Positions 8,444-16,436 of a stretch of DNA of 39,085 nt are shown here, piece after piece. The stretch is from contig CAJOME010000003.1 of the NCBI GenBank assembly GCA_905235585.1, positions 1 to 39,085 of the forward strand. Direction: 5' to 3'. The translations under genes were made by a program, and so were the position numbers. The first letter of the stretch is position 1; each line of letters opens with the position of its first letter. The notes beneath the pieces are model-generated. The model did not search any database and had not been told where the DNA came from. It was given only the letters and a program-made list of their open reading frames with translations. The stretch is from an uncultured Lachnospiraceae bacterium. Lineage in GTDB: Bacteria > Bacillota > Clostridia > Lachnospirales > Lachnospiraceae.

Positions 8444-10519
8444 TCACTTTGATTTTGAAGACGTCCTTTTTGAGGCGGATACATTGACTCTGCTCACATA
8501 AGAAAGCCTTTCCGATATCTCGCGGTTCAGATCCTTTGATTTGACCATATCCACATACCTGGACACATAACTGTCAAGCTTCTGTCTGAATTCTTCAGGA
8601 GGTATCTCCCCATGTTCGAGCTGTGACAGCCCCTTTTCCCAGCTTGCCGTCATTTTGGGTTCGAGCATGGAAGGAAGGGTCATGAGCACGATCTCGTATA
8701 TCATCTCGCCAAGAGCCGTGGGGGTAAGCACCTGGGTTTTTTTATTCAGCTTAAGATAAGCGTTTTTTATCAGCTTTTCAATGATACCCGCTCTGGTTGC
8801 TGAGGTGCCTATGCCGGCACCCTTTATCTGTGCCCTGAGCTCCTCGTCCTCGATGAGCTGACCGGCATTTTCCATAGCAAGTATCATAGAGCCTGAGGTA
8901 TATCTCTTTGGCGGACTTGTCTTGCCCTCTCTGATGTTATAACCTTTGATATCAACGATATCCCCTTTGCGAAGCCCGCTTAAAAGCCGCATGAGCTCTT
9001 CGCTCTGTGACTCATCCTCATCTGTACCGTCATCCGCATCCGACCTGCTTTCGGATGCATCCGATCCGGTATCCGTGCTGTCCCCCTTACTCTGAGAGTC
9101 TTTTGGCTTGTCCTGTCCCGTGATCTCATAAAACCCGGGTTCTTTTAATACCTTGACGTTGGTGAAAAATTTTTCCTTGCCCACGGCAGCGGTCAGCTGT
9201 ACCTTCTCAAATACGGCAGGGGGATAAAATACGGAAAGAAAGCGCCTTACTATCATGTCATAGACAGACTTCTGCAGATCAGACATGGAAGCAAGCCTTG
9301 ATATGTCTCCGGTAGGTATTATCGCATAATGATCAGTCACCTTGGAGTCATCGACATACTGCGTCTTCGCAAGCCCCTCATACAGCTTTTCATCTCTGAT
9401 GCGAAGCACAAAATCCTTTACCGGAGTATACCGGTACAGACCACTGAGGTTTTTGGTGACCTCTTTCGTGACTGCCTCGGTAAGTACTCTCGCATCTGTC
9501 CGGGGATATGTGGTAAGCTTTGCCTCATAGAGAGTCTGCGCAATATCGAGCGTCTGGTCGGGACTTATCTTAAACCGCTTACTGCAGGCAGCCTGAAGCT
9601 CCGCAAGATTAAACAGTAATGGGGGCTTTTTGCTTTCATCTTTTCTGTCGACCTTGAATATAAGACCGCTGTGAAACTCGGACAGACCATTTATAAGTGC
9701 TTCTGCATCTTTTTTTTCCTTAAAGCCTTTTTCCGAATACAATAGGGGTGACTCGAAGTATTCAGATCCCTTTACCGCCTTCCATTCACCGTTAAAACCG
9801 GTACCGTCCTTATTCAAGACCGCCTGTATCCTGTAAAAGGGCGTTTCGGTAAAGTCTCTTATCTCACGCTCGCGGCGTACCACCATGCCGAGTACACAGC
9901 TCATCACACGCCCCACGGCAATGGCGGTATACTTCTTTGTACCTGCGGCATCGTTCATCATCCTGCCGTATTTTACCGAAAGAGCCCGTGAGAAGTTGAT
10001 ACCCATGGCATAGTCCTCTATTCCGCGCATTATACCGGCGTTCGCGAGATTCCGGTAGGCTTCGTAGGGCTTCGCCTCATTCATGCCGCGGCGTATCTCT
10101 TCTTCGGTGGTCGAGTCGATCCATACCCTGCGTTCGATCATGCCCTCTCGCACACCGCCCTGCATACGGATAAGCTCCTCTATGACCTGACCCTCCCGTC
10201 CCGAGTCACCGGCCCAGAGCACCTCGGAGATATCCTCTCTGTGAAGGCATTTCGTTACTGTTTTGTATTGTTTGCTGGAATTTTTTATAACCGAGTATTT
10301 ATACTCTGTCGGCAGAAAAGGAAGATCCTTAAGATTCCACTTCTTGTATTTTTCATCATAGGCATCGGGATAGAGCATCTCCACGAGATGCCCCACACAC
10401 CATGTTATCACATACGATTCATTCTCGATGAGCCCGTCACCGCGCCCCTTGACACCAAGTATGGTCGCGTATTCTCTTGCGACCGAAGGCTTCTCGGTAA
10501 TGATGAGGATCTTGCCCAC
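8444..10519 (-). CDS. topB: DNA topoisomerase III (type IA)
   Basis: TopB nicks and passes single strands to decatenate or relax negatively supercoiled DNA. The 691-aa product opens with the TOPRIM motif ILIITEKPSVAREYA and has the metal-binding WAGDSGREGQVIEE at about 102-115. The active-site tyrosine is Tyr338 in LTTYPRTDAR, and HYAIIPTGD follows at about 398. A 40-residue acidic, Ser/Asp-rich stretch (about 469-508) interrupts domain II/IV and looks like a disordered linker; I do not recall it as a standard part of the family. No C-terminal zinc fingers are visible. The start is GTG at 10519, with GGAG 8 nt upstream. It directly abuts the TAA of the EAL gene, so translational coupling is likely. 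Confidence 0.93.
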   Translation of the reverse strand: MGKILIITEKPSVAREYATILGVKGRGDGLIENESYVITWCVGHLVEMLYPDAYDEKYKKWNLKDLPFLPTEYKYSVIKNSSKQYKTVTKCLHREDISEVLWAGDSGREGQVIEELIRMQGGVREGMIERRVWIDSTTEEEIRRGMNEAKPYEAYRNLANAGIMRGIEDYAMGINFSRALSVKYGRMMNDAAGTKKYTAIAVGRVMSCVLGMVVRREREIRDFTETPFYRIQAVLNKDGTGFNGEWKAVKGSEYFESPLLYSEKGFKEKKDAEALINGLSEFHSGLIFKVDRKDESKKPPLLFNLAELQAACSKRFKISPDQTLDIAQTLYEAKLTTYPRTDARVLTEAVTKEVTKNLSGLYRYTPVKDFVLRIRDEKLYEGLAKTQYVDDSKVTDHYAIIPTGDISRLASMSDLQKSVYDMIVRRFLSVFYPPAVFEKVQLTAAVGKEKFFTNVKVLKEPGFYEITGQDKPKDSQSKGDSTDTGSDASESRSDADDGTDEDESQSEELMRLLSGLRKGDIVDIKGYNIREGKTSPPKRYTSGSMILAMENAGQLIEDEELRAQIKGAGIGTSATRAGIIEKLIKNAYLKLNKKTQVLTPTALGEMIYEIVLMTLPSMLEPKMTASWEKGLSQLEHGEIPPEEFRQKLDSYVSRYVDMVKSKDLNREISERLSYVSRVNVSASKRTSSKSK

Positions 10520-12220
10520 TTATTGTTCTCCGATCGGTTTGAAAGGTTCTTCTTTAATAGTCCTTGTGGTATGTTCAAAATCAGACGGTCTGCTGTAATA
10601 GTAGCCCTGTGCCGTGGTACAGCCGAGCCTCAAGAGCCTCATGCCGTCCTCGGCGGTCTCCACACCCTCGGCGACTATCTCCATATCAAGCTTTTTGGCG
10701 ATAGTGATGATACTCTCAGCGAGAACCTCGGTCTTGGAGCCCTCCTTTATGTTTGTCACGAAGCTTTTATCTATCTTAAGTACATCCGCATTGATATTGT
10801 GAATAAGTGACAATGACGAATACCCCGTCCCGAAGTCATCTATCGCAATACGGAAGCCCATGTCCTTAATGGTCTTTGTAAAAGACATGATCCTCTCGTA
10901 TTCGGACTCCGAAGCGGTCTCCGTGATCTCGATCTCTATGTCCCGCGGCTCGATATCGTATGACCTTACCAGATCCAGGATATTATTCTCTATATTGGGT
11001 ATGAAGATGTCCTTTCTTGAAAAGTTTACCGAAAGCACAGGGGGCTTGAGTCCCATCTCCCTCCATTTCTTTATGGATTCGCAGGTAAGTCGCAGTATTT
11101 CCATGTCAAGCTCATGTATAAGCCCCTGCCTGTCTATGACCGGTATGAACTTGTCTGGGAAAATGAACTCACCGTCATGTATCCATCTGCAGAGAGTCTC
11201 AAACCCTACCAGCCTGCCCGATGTCATATCTACCTTGGCCTGAAAATACGCATGAAATTCGTGCCTTGAGAGAGCAGGCATAAAGAGGGATGCTATACGT
11301 CTGTTGGTATCGAGCATCTCAGTAAACTTAGTCGAGTAATATACAACAGTCTGCTTCAGTCTGTACTTTCCAAACATATTTGCTATGGAAGCATGCTCTA
11401 TCCTTGTCGTTATATCCTCATCCTGATCATCGGCAGATACTCCGATCCATGCTGACAGAGTAAACTTTTTACCCGGAGCGGTCTGCAGCTCATCTATTTC
11501 AAAAAGCTCAAGCTTATGGATGATCTTATCGACATTTTCGCTCCTTACATAAAGCACAAAATTGTCTCCGCCGAGCCTGCCCACTCCCTCATCGGCCTCA
11601 ACCTGGGTTGTAAGTCTTCTGGCATATTGTATGATCGTCTCATCTCCGGTTCTTGCGCTTGTTCTTTCATTGATATATTTGAAGTTCTGGATATTGATGT
11701 ACATCACGACATACTTCGTGCCCGGATTTGCCGCCAGCGTCTCCCTGTAGCTCGCACGTATGCCTACACCGTTTAATATACCGGACTGGGCATCATGATT
11801 TCTCGCGAAATCAAGCATATGCCTCATGTTTGTGATATTCTGAAGAAGAAATAATCTGTCGGCAATATTTCTGATAAAGCTTTTGTCTTCCGCATCAAAG
11901 GTCAGCCCCGATCTCATGTACCAGACAATCATAAGATAGCTTTCACCGGGTCTGGTATAGTCGAATTCAAAGCGCTCTCCGCTCTCAAGCCCGTTTTCAA
12001 ATAAGACTATAGAGCCGTCCTCTTCTTTCTCGGACTGCATGACAAATTCAGGTCCGAGACTTCTTGTCATCGGATCACTGTCGTATTCGATGATCATACA
12101 TGCCTTTACCACACCGAGGAGCTCGTAAATCTCAGCATAGTCAGCTCTGTGTACCTGGGAATGTATGAATTTATCAATGATATGTTCAGTCTTTGACTCT
12201 ATTTTAGACTTATCAAGCAT
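10520..12220 (-). CDS. EAL-domain c-di-GMP phosphodiesterase with degenerate GGDEF domain
   Basis: This 566-aa soluble protein has no membrane segment. Residues 1-135 look like a GAF-type sensory domain. Residues about 140-300 are a GGDEF domain whose signature reads RLGGDNF (217-221) instead of GG(D/E)EF, so cyclase activity is doubtful and a GTP-sensing role is possible. Residues about 310-560 are an EAL domain with the metal and catalytic set largely intact: Glu341 in FETLCRW, Asn399, Glu431, Asp461-Asp462 in DDFGTGYSSL, Lys482 in LKIDKSF, Glu518 in VAEGVE and Gln538. It is therefore predicted to hydrolyse c-di-GMP. The upstream gap to asd is filled by a foldable 93-nt segment. The gene abuts topB. 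Confidence 0.85.
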   Translation of the reverse strand: MLDKSKIESKTEHIIDKFIHSQVHRADYAEIYELLGVVKACMIIEYDSDPMTRSLGPEFVMQSEKEEDGSIVLFENGLESGERFEFDYTRPGESYLMIVWYMRSGLTFDAEDKSFIRNIADRLFLLQNITNMRHMLDFARNHDAQSGILNGVGIRASYRETLAANPGTKYVVMYINIQNFKYINERTSARTGDETIIQYARRLTTQVEADEGVGRLGGDNFVLYVRSENVDKIIHKLELFEIDELQTAPGKKFTLSAWIGVSADDQDEDITTRIEHASIANMFGKYRLKQTVVYYSTKFTEMLDTNRRIASLFMPALSRHEFHAYFQAKVDMTSGRLVGFETLCRWIHDGEFIFPDKFIPVIDRQGLIHELDMEILRLTCESIKKWREMGLKPPVLSVNFSRKDIFIPNIENNILDLVRSYDIEPRDIEIEITETASESEYERIMSFTKTIKDMGFRIAIDDFGTGYSSLSLIHNINADVLKIDKSFVTNIKEGSKTEVLAESIITIAKKLDMEIVAEGVETAEDGMRLLRLGCTTAQGYYYSRPSDFEHTTRTIKEEPFKPIGEQ

Positions 12221-12245
12221 ATTGTAATGGCCTCTGTGTACAGTT

Positions 12246-12338
12246 TATGATGCCTACGCATATCCGGGCGGATCACAGGTTCCAAATCCTATTTATGCAG
12301 GTACGATCGGATTTGTACCTTTTGACCATGGCATCATA
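12246..12338 (-). ncRNA. Candidate structured RNA element between asd and the EAL gene
   Basis: Read on the minus strand, the 93 nt starting right after the asd stop can fold into a closed domain. The closing stem is 9 perfect bp (12330-12338 with 12246-12254). An internal 6-bp hairpin has a 10-nt loop (12315-12320 with 12299-12304). The loop contains AAATCC, perfectly complementary to GGATTT at 12284-12289, which would make a loop pairing or pseudoknot. A further stem joins GCAT with ATGC and ATCC with GGAT (12262-12273). It ends 25 nt before the EAL gene's ATG. I do not recognise it as a known riboswitch class. This is inferred from sequence complementarity only. Confidence 0.4.
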
Positions 12339-13427
12339 TTATTTTTCGTTTATATATCCCTTCGCCCTAAGCAGCTCGGCTCCGAGTACTGCTCCGCCTG
12401 CCGCGCCTCTTATGGTGTTGTGGGCAAGTCCTACGAATTTATAATCAAACATAGTATCTTCTCTCAGTCGTCCGATCGAAATGCCGAAGCCTCTTTCAAA
12501 ATCGACATCAAGCGTCACCTGCGGTCTGTTGTCATCACTCAGGTACTGTATGAACTGTTTGGGAGCAGAGGGAAGCTCGAGCTTCTGCGGTTCTCCTTTA
12601 TAAGACACAAGCTCATCTATGAGCTGTTCCTTTGATGTCCTGTTCTCAAAGTCTATAAATACTGAGGCCGTATGTCCGTTCAGTACGGGTACTCTTATGC
12701 ACTGGGAAGTGATAAGGGGTCCCTCGGCAGCTACGATCTCACCCTTCGCCGCATCAATGTGTCCGTAGATCTTGAGCGGCTCCTTTTCACTCTTTTCTTC
12801 TTCACCGCTTATAAAGGGAATAACGTTCCCTTCCATCTCAGGCCAGTCCTTAAATGTCTTGCCCGCGCCTGATATAGCCTGATAGGTAGATACTGCGACC
12901 CTCACCGGCTTATGCTCTCTCCATATGTAAAGAGCAGGAGCATATGACTGTATCGAACAGTTGGGCTTTACGGCTATAAAGCCACGTCCGGTTCCCAATC
13001 TTTTACGCTGATATTCAATGATATCGGTGTGCTCCGGGTTTATCTCCGGTATCAGCATGGGTACATCGGGAGTCCATCTGTGTGCCGAGTTGTTTGATAC
13101 TACAGGTGTCTCCGCCTTTGCGTAGCTTTCCTCCACAGCCCTTATCTCATCCTTGGACATATCGACTGCCGAGAAGCAAAAGTCCACCTCTGAGGCTACA
13201 TTCTCTACATCGGATACGTCCTTTACCACAATATTCTTTACGGCATCAGGCATGGGCTTTTCAAGCTTCCATCTGTCACCGACTGCTTCGGCATACGTTT
13301 TACCCGCAGATCTGGGGCTTGCTGCTATAGTATGTACCTCAAACCAGGGATGATCCTCCAATAATGATATAAATCTTTGTCCGACCATTCCGGTCCCGCC
13401 AAGTATTGCTGCCTTTAGTTTTCTCAT
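12339..13427 (-). CDS. asd: Aspartate-semialdehyde dehydrogenase
   Basis: Asd reduces aspartyl-4-phosphate to aspartate-semialdehyde with NADPH. This is the branch point to lysine/diaminopimelate, threonine, methionine and isoleucine. The 362-aa protein has the Rossmann motif AILGGTGMVGQRF, the catalytic cysteine in KPNCSIQSY, AISGAGKTF and the histidine region NGHTASVF. Length and motif spacing fit the longer archaeal/yeast-like ASADH group rather than the short enterobacterial form. The start is ATG at 13427, with AGGAG 7 nt upstream. It follows argH by 35 bp in the same direction, without a visible terminator. Confidence 0.95.
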   Translation of the reverse strand: MRKLKAAILGGTGMVGQRFISLLEDHPWFEVHTIAASPRSAGKTYAEAVGDRWKLEKPMPDAVKNIVVKDVSDVENVASEVDFCFSAVDMSKDEIRAVEESYAKAETPVVSNNSAHRWTPDVPMLIPEINPEHTDIIEYQRKRLGTGRGFIAVKPNCSIQSYAPALYIWREHKPVRVAVSTYQAISGAGKTFKDWPEMEGNVIPFISGEEEKSEKEPLKIYGHIDAAKGEIVAAEGPLITSQCIRVPVLNGHTASVFIDFENRTSKEQLIDELVSYKGEPQKLELPSAPKQFIQYLSDDNRPQVTLDVDFERGFGISIGRLREDTMFDYKFVGLAHNTIRGAAGGAVLGAELLRAKGYINEK

Positions 13428-13462
13428 GATATTTCTCCTGCCGGTTTAATGTCTGTTTAGAC

Positions 13463-14851
13463 TTATTTACTCATATCTTCCAGATATACTCTGTAATATC
13501 TTATCGCTTCAAGCATCCTCTCTTCGCCGGGAGCTCCCTTTGTAAGCCTTTTTTCCACGCAGGTCTTCATCGATATCGCCCCGTAGATATCCTCCTCAAA
13601 GACCTCGCTTTCAGCCTTGAAATCAGTAAGACTGAGATCATCCAGTGCCTTGTCCTCCGCTACGCATTTAAGCACCAGCCGGCCTACTATGGAATGTGCA
13701 TCCCTGAAAGCCACACCCTTTTTTACAAGATAATCCGCGGCATCTGTGGCATTTGTAAAGCCCTTTCTGGCACTCTCTTCCATTACCTCATTCCGAAAGC
13801 TTATGGTACTCATCATGCCGGTAAACTCTCTGAGACAGTCTTTTACCGTATCCATGGCATCAAATGCCATCTCCTTGTCTTCCTGCATATCCTTGTTGTA
13901 TGCCAGCGGGATGCCCTTCATCGTGGTAAGAATGGACATCAGCGCACCGTATACCCTGCCTGTCTTGCCACGCACCAGCTCTGCTATGTCGGGATTCTTC
14001 TTCTGCGGCATAATCGAAGACCCTGTACTGTATCTGTCATCTATCTCCACAAATCTGTACTCATTGGAGTTCCAGAGTATTATCTCCTCCGAAAACCTCG
14101 ACAGATGCATCATTATGATGGAAAGTGCCGACATAAACTCTATGATATGATCCCTGTCGGATACCGAATCCATAGAGTTCCTTGTGGGTCCTCCCTCAAA
14201 TCCGAGTAAAGATGCGGTATATTCCCTGTCAAGATCATATGTGGTCCCTGCCAGCGCCCCCGCGCCTAAAGGGCAGGTATTCATCCTCTCGTATATATCG
14301 GCCAGTCTCTGTCTGTCCCTTATGAACATCTCAAAGTATGCCCCTATATGATGAGCGAGTGTCACCGGCTGAGCCTTTTGCAGATGTGTAAAGCCGGGCA
14401 TATAGGTAGCGGTATTTGCTTCCATTATCGTAAGCAGCACTCTTTGCAGATCATCTATCAGCCTGTCGGTCTCAGAGATCCTGCTCCTTGTATACAGTTT
14501 GATATCAAGTGCGACCTGATCGTTTCGTGATCTCCCCGTATGAAGCTTCTTGCCGGCATCTCCTATACGGTCTGTGAGCACTGACTCTATAAAGCTGTGG
14601 ATATCCTCGGCATCATCGGAAATGATCAGCCTTCCCGCATCTATGTCATCTTTTATCTCTTTCAGTCCGCTGACTATCTTTTCCTTATCAGCTTTGGAGA
14701 TGATGCCTTGTCTGCCAAGCATTTCCGCATGAGCAACTGAACCGCTTATATCCTCGGCGTACATTTTTCTGTCAAAGGATATGGACTGGTTGAATCTGTA
14801 TGCAGAAGCATCCGTCGCTTCCGTAAATCTGCCTCCCCAAAGATTCGCCAT
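13463..14851 (-). CDS. argH: Argininosuccinate lyase
   Basis: ArgH cleaves argininosuccinate into arginine and fumarate, the last step of arginine synthesis. The 462-aa product starts [27 protein letters not shown]. It carries the family signature [12 protein letters not shown] with the catalytic serine loop, [11 protein letters not shown] for substrate binding, and the TFLQ-like [13 protein letters not shown] segment. The ATG at 14851 has GGAG 6 nt upstream; that site contains the stop codon of the preceding membrane-protein gene, so the two are translationally linked. argG is not in the window, so argH is separated from the rest of the arginine pathway here. Confidence 0.96.
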   Translation of the reverse strand: MANLWGGRFTEATDASAYRFNQSISFDRKMYAEDISGSVAHAEMLGRQGIISKADKEKIVSGLKEIKDDIDAGRLIISDDAEDIHSFIESVLTDRIGDAGKKLHTGRSRNDQVALDIKLYTRSRISETDRLIDDLQRVLLTIMEANTATYMPGFTHLQKAQPVTLAHHIGAYFEMFIRDRQRLADIYERMNTCPLGAGALAGTTYDLDREYTASLLGFEGGPTRNSMDSVSDRDHIIEFMSALSIIMMHLSRFSEEIILWNSNEYRFVEIDDRYSTGSSIMPQKKNPDIAELVRGKTGRVYGALMSILTTMKGIPLAYNKDMQEDKEMAFDAMDTVKDCLREFTGMMSTISFRNEVMEESARKGFTNATDAADYLVKKGVAFRDAHSIVGRLVLKCVAEDKALDDLSLTDFKAESEVFEEDIYGAISMKTCVEKRLTKGAPGEERMLEAIRYYRVYLEDMSK

Positions 14852-14852
14852 G

Positions 14853-15257
14853 CTATTCTCCCCGTATGATGAGCGAGGCTCCGGTAAGTATAGCCGTCCC
14901 CAGAGCGACCGCAGGCAGCAGATCGACTATGGCTCCTACTGTAAGGAGCAGTGAACATATCAGCATCACTACAAATCCGGGTGCGTTTGATAGCAGTACA
15001 CCCATGACAACACATATCACAAGTACGATGATATAGACAGGTATACTCATCTCGAGCTCCCTTACTCCGAATATAAGCGCGATAATGAATAAAACAACGA
15101 TCGAGATAAGTCCCAGTATAGACTTTGGGATCGCACCGAAGACGAGATCATCATCTCTTCTTCTGCTGTGTGTGGCTACCCTGCCTCTTGCCTCGGATGA
15201 ACCTGACGCATGGGTGATTATATCTGTTCTTTCGGGAGCTACCCTCTTAATCTCCAA
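14853..15257 (-). CDS. Small integral membrane protein of unknown function
   Basis: This 134-aa protein has a hydrophilic, Arg/Asp-rich N-terminus (residues 1-42). Three to four hydrophobic helices follow (about 43-65, 70-90, 92-110 and 112-130), with almost no charged residues between them. I do not recognise a family. The start is a TTG at 15257, chosen because GGAGG lies 7 nt upstream and no ATG is available in frame nearby. The stop is 1 bp from the argH ATG. It is the first gene after the tRNA-Thr terminator, so it probably heads the argH-asd unit. A weak TTGAAA/AATATG promoter may lie just upstream. Confidence 0.7.
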   Translation of the reverse strand: MEIKRVAPERTDIITHASGSSEARGRVATHSRRRDDDLVFGAIPKSILGLISIVVLFIIALIFGVRELEMSIPVYIIVLVICVVMGVLLSNAPGFVVMLICSLLLTVGAIVDLLPAVALGTAILTGASLIIRGE

Positions 15258-15322
15258 TTCAATACCTCCGCAAACAACTGCATATTTTTAAAAGAATATC
15301 GCATTTCAAAACATAAATCAAT

Positions 15323-15353
15323 AAAAGACCCACAGCTGGACTGCAGGTCTTTT
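15323..15353 (-). terminator. Terminator of tRNA-Thr
   Basis: Minus-strand stem AAAAGACC...GGTCTTTT continues inward through further pairs, including two G-U, to a stem of about 13 bp with a loop of about 5 nt. It starts 10 bp after the tRNA 3' end and runs into TTTTATTGATTT. This is a typical intrinsic terminator that insulates the tRNA from the downstream argH unit. Confidence 0.85.
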
Positions 15354-15363
15354 GTTGTAATAA

Positions 15364-15436
<73 letters not shown>

Positions 15437-15446
15437 ATGACGGCTT

Positions 15447-15476
15447 ATATTATCATTTTTTGCGCATCCTCGTCAA
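15447..15476 (-). promoter_or_regulatory. Promoter of tRNA-Thr
   Basis: On the minus strand the -35 is TTGACG (15471-15476). The -10 is TAATAT (15447-15452, 18-bp spacer) or GATAAT (16-bp spacer). The tRNA 5' end is about 10 bp downstream. Confidence 0.6.
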
Positions 15477-15482
15477 GAAGCG

Positions 15483-15499
15483 GATACGTCAGACGTATC
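15483..15499. repeat. 17-bp perfect palindrome next to the tRNA promoter
   Basis: GATACGTC-A-GACGTATC spans the mscS stop codon and lies 6 bp upstream of the tRNA -35 box. As RNA it can form a 6-bp stem with a 5-nt loop and could be a weak mscS terminator. As DNA it has the shape of an operator for a dimeric regulator. Neither use is shown. Confidence 0.5.
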
Positions 15500-16436
15500 A
15501 TGCATCCTGCTTTATATTGATATCTACCTGTTTGAACGGTATCTCTATGCCGGCCTTATCAAATTCCGCTTTAGCGGCTTCTGTCAGTCTCCAGCCTGTC
15601 ATCACAAATTCCCTGTAGGCATCATTTGAAAAGAATGCCCTGAGGACCAGAGTCACACAGCTTTCATCCAAAGACTTGACATAGACGATGGGTGCGGGCT
15701 TTCCCTCTTTTATCAGCGTGGGTTCTTTATATACAAGCTCCAATAGGATCTGTCTGGCTTTTTCAATATCGGATCCGTAAGAAATGCCAAACTCCTGTAT
15801 GATCTGTCTGGTTTTATGTCTTGAATAATTGATTATGGAATTGTTTGACAGATTGCCGTTAGGCAGCATGGCCTCGAATCCGTTGTCAGTAATGATCTTT
15901 GTATAGAATATCTGTACCTCTTCCACGGTTCCGGATACATCTGTATTTACATCCCTTATATAATCTCCGGCGGAAAAAGGCTTCATGATAAGCAGCAGTA
16001 CACCTCCGGCAAAGTTTGACAGACTTCCCTGCAGGGCCAGACCTATCGTCACACCTATCGATCCGATGAGGGCGACCATGGTGGAAGCGTCAAGGCCGAG
16101 ATTGACCGCGAGTACAAGGATAAGTATTATATAAAGCGTATTTTTTACTACAGAATCAAGGAATTTAATGACATTGTCATTAGCTCCGTAGTGCACAAGG
16201 GCTCTCTTTAATACTTTTCTAAAAAAACGTATCAGTTTGCTCCCGATAATGAATATCACTACGATGAGCAATATCCTGATACCCAGCGACAGAGCCTTTT
16301 GAGGCAGCTCCTCCAGATATCGGGATATCATCCCCGGATCCTTCCGAATGGTCTGGAGCGTCTCCTGCACGACCTCCAGATTTTCGCCTATATGCTCTGC
16401 ACCGTTTACGGAAACACCGAGATTACTTACGTCCAA
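15498..16436 (-). CDS. Small-conductance mechanosensitive channel (MscS family)
   Basis: This 312-aa protein has an amphipathic N-terminal extension (1-45) and three membrane helices (about 48-68, 90-112 and 118-150). The third is the pore-lining helix with the Gly/Ala-rich ALIGSIGVTIGLALQGSLSNFAGG signature, followed by the beta domain (KPFSAGDYI) and a cytoplasmic vestibule. Such channels open under membrane tension to release solutes on osmotic downshift. The start is TTG at 16436, with AAGGAG 7 nt upstream, both embedded in the last codons of the branching-enzyme homologue. The 14-bp overlap implies translational coupling with that gene. Confidence 0.9.
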   Translation of the reverse strand: MDVSNLGVSVNGAEHIGENLEVVQETLQTIRKDPGMISRYLEELPQKALSLGIRILLIVVIFIIGSKLIRFFRKVLKRALVHYGANDNVIKFLDSVVKNTLYIILILVLAVNLGLDASTMVALIGSIGVTIGLALQGSLSNFAGGVLLLIMKPFSAGDYIRDVNTDVSGTVEEVQIFYTKIITDNGFEAMLPNGNLSNNSIINYSRHKTRQIIQEFGISYGSDIEKARQILLELVYKEPTLIKEGKPAPIVYVKSLDESCVTLVLRAFFSNDAYREFVMTGWRLTEAAKAEFDKAGIEIPFKQVDINIKQDA

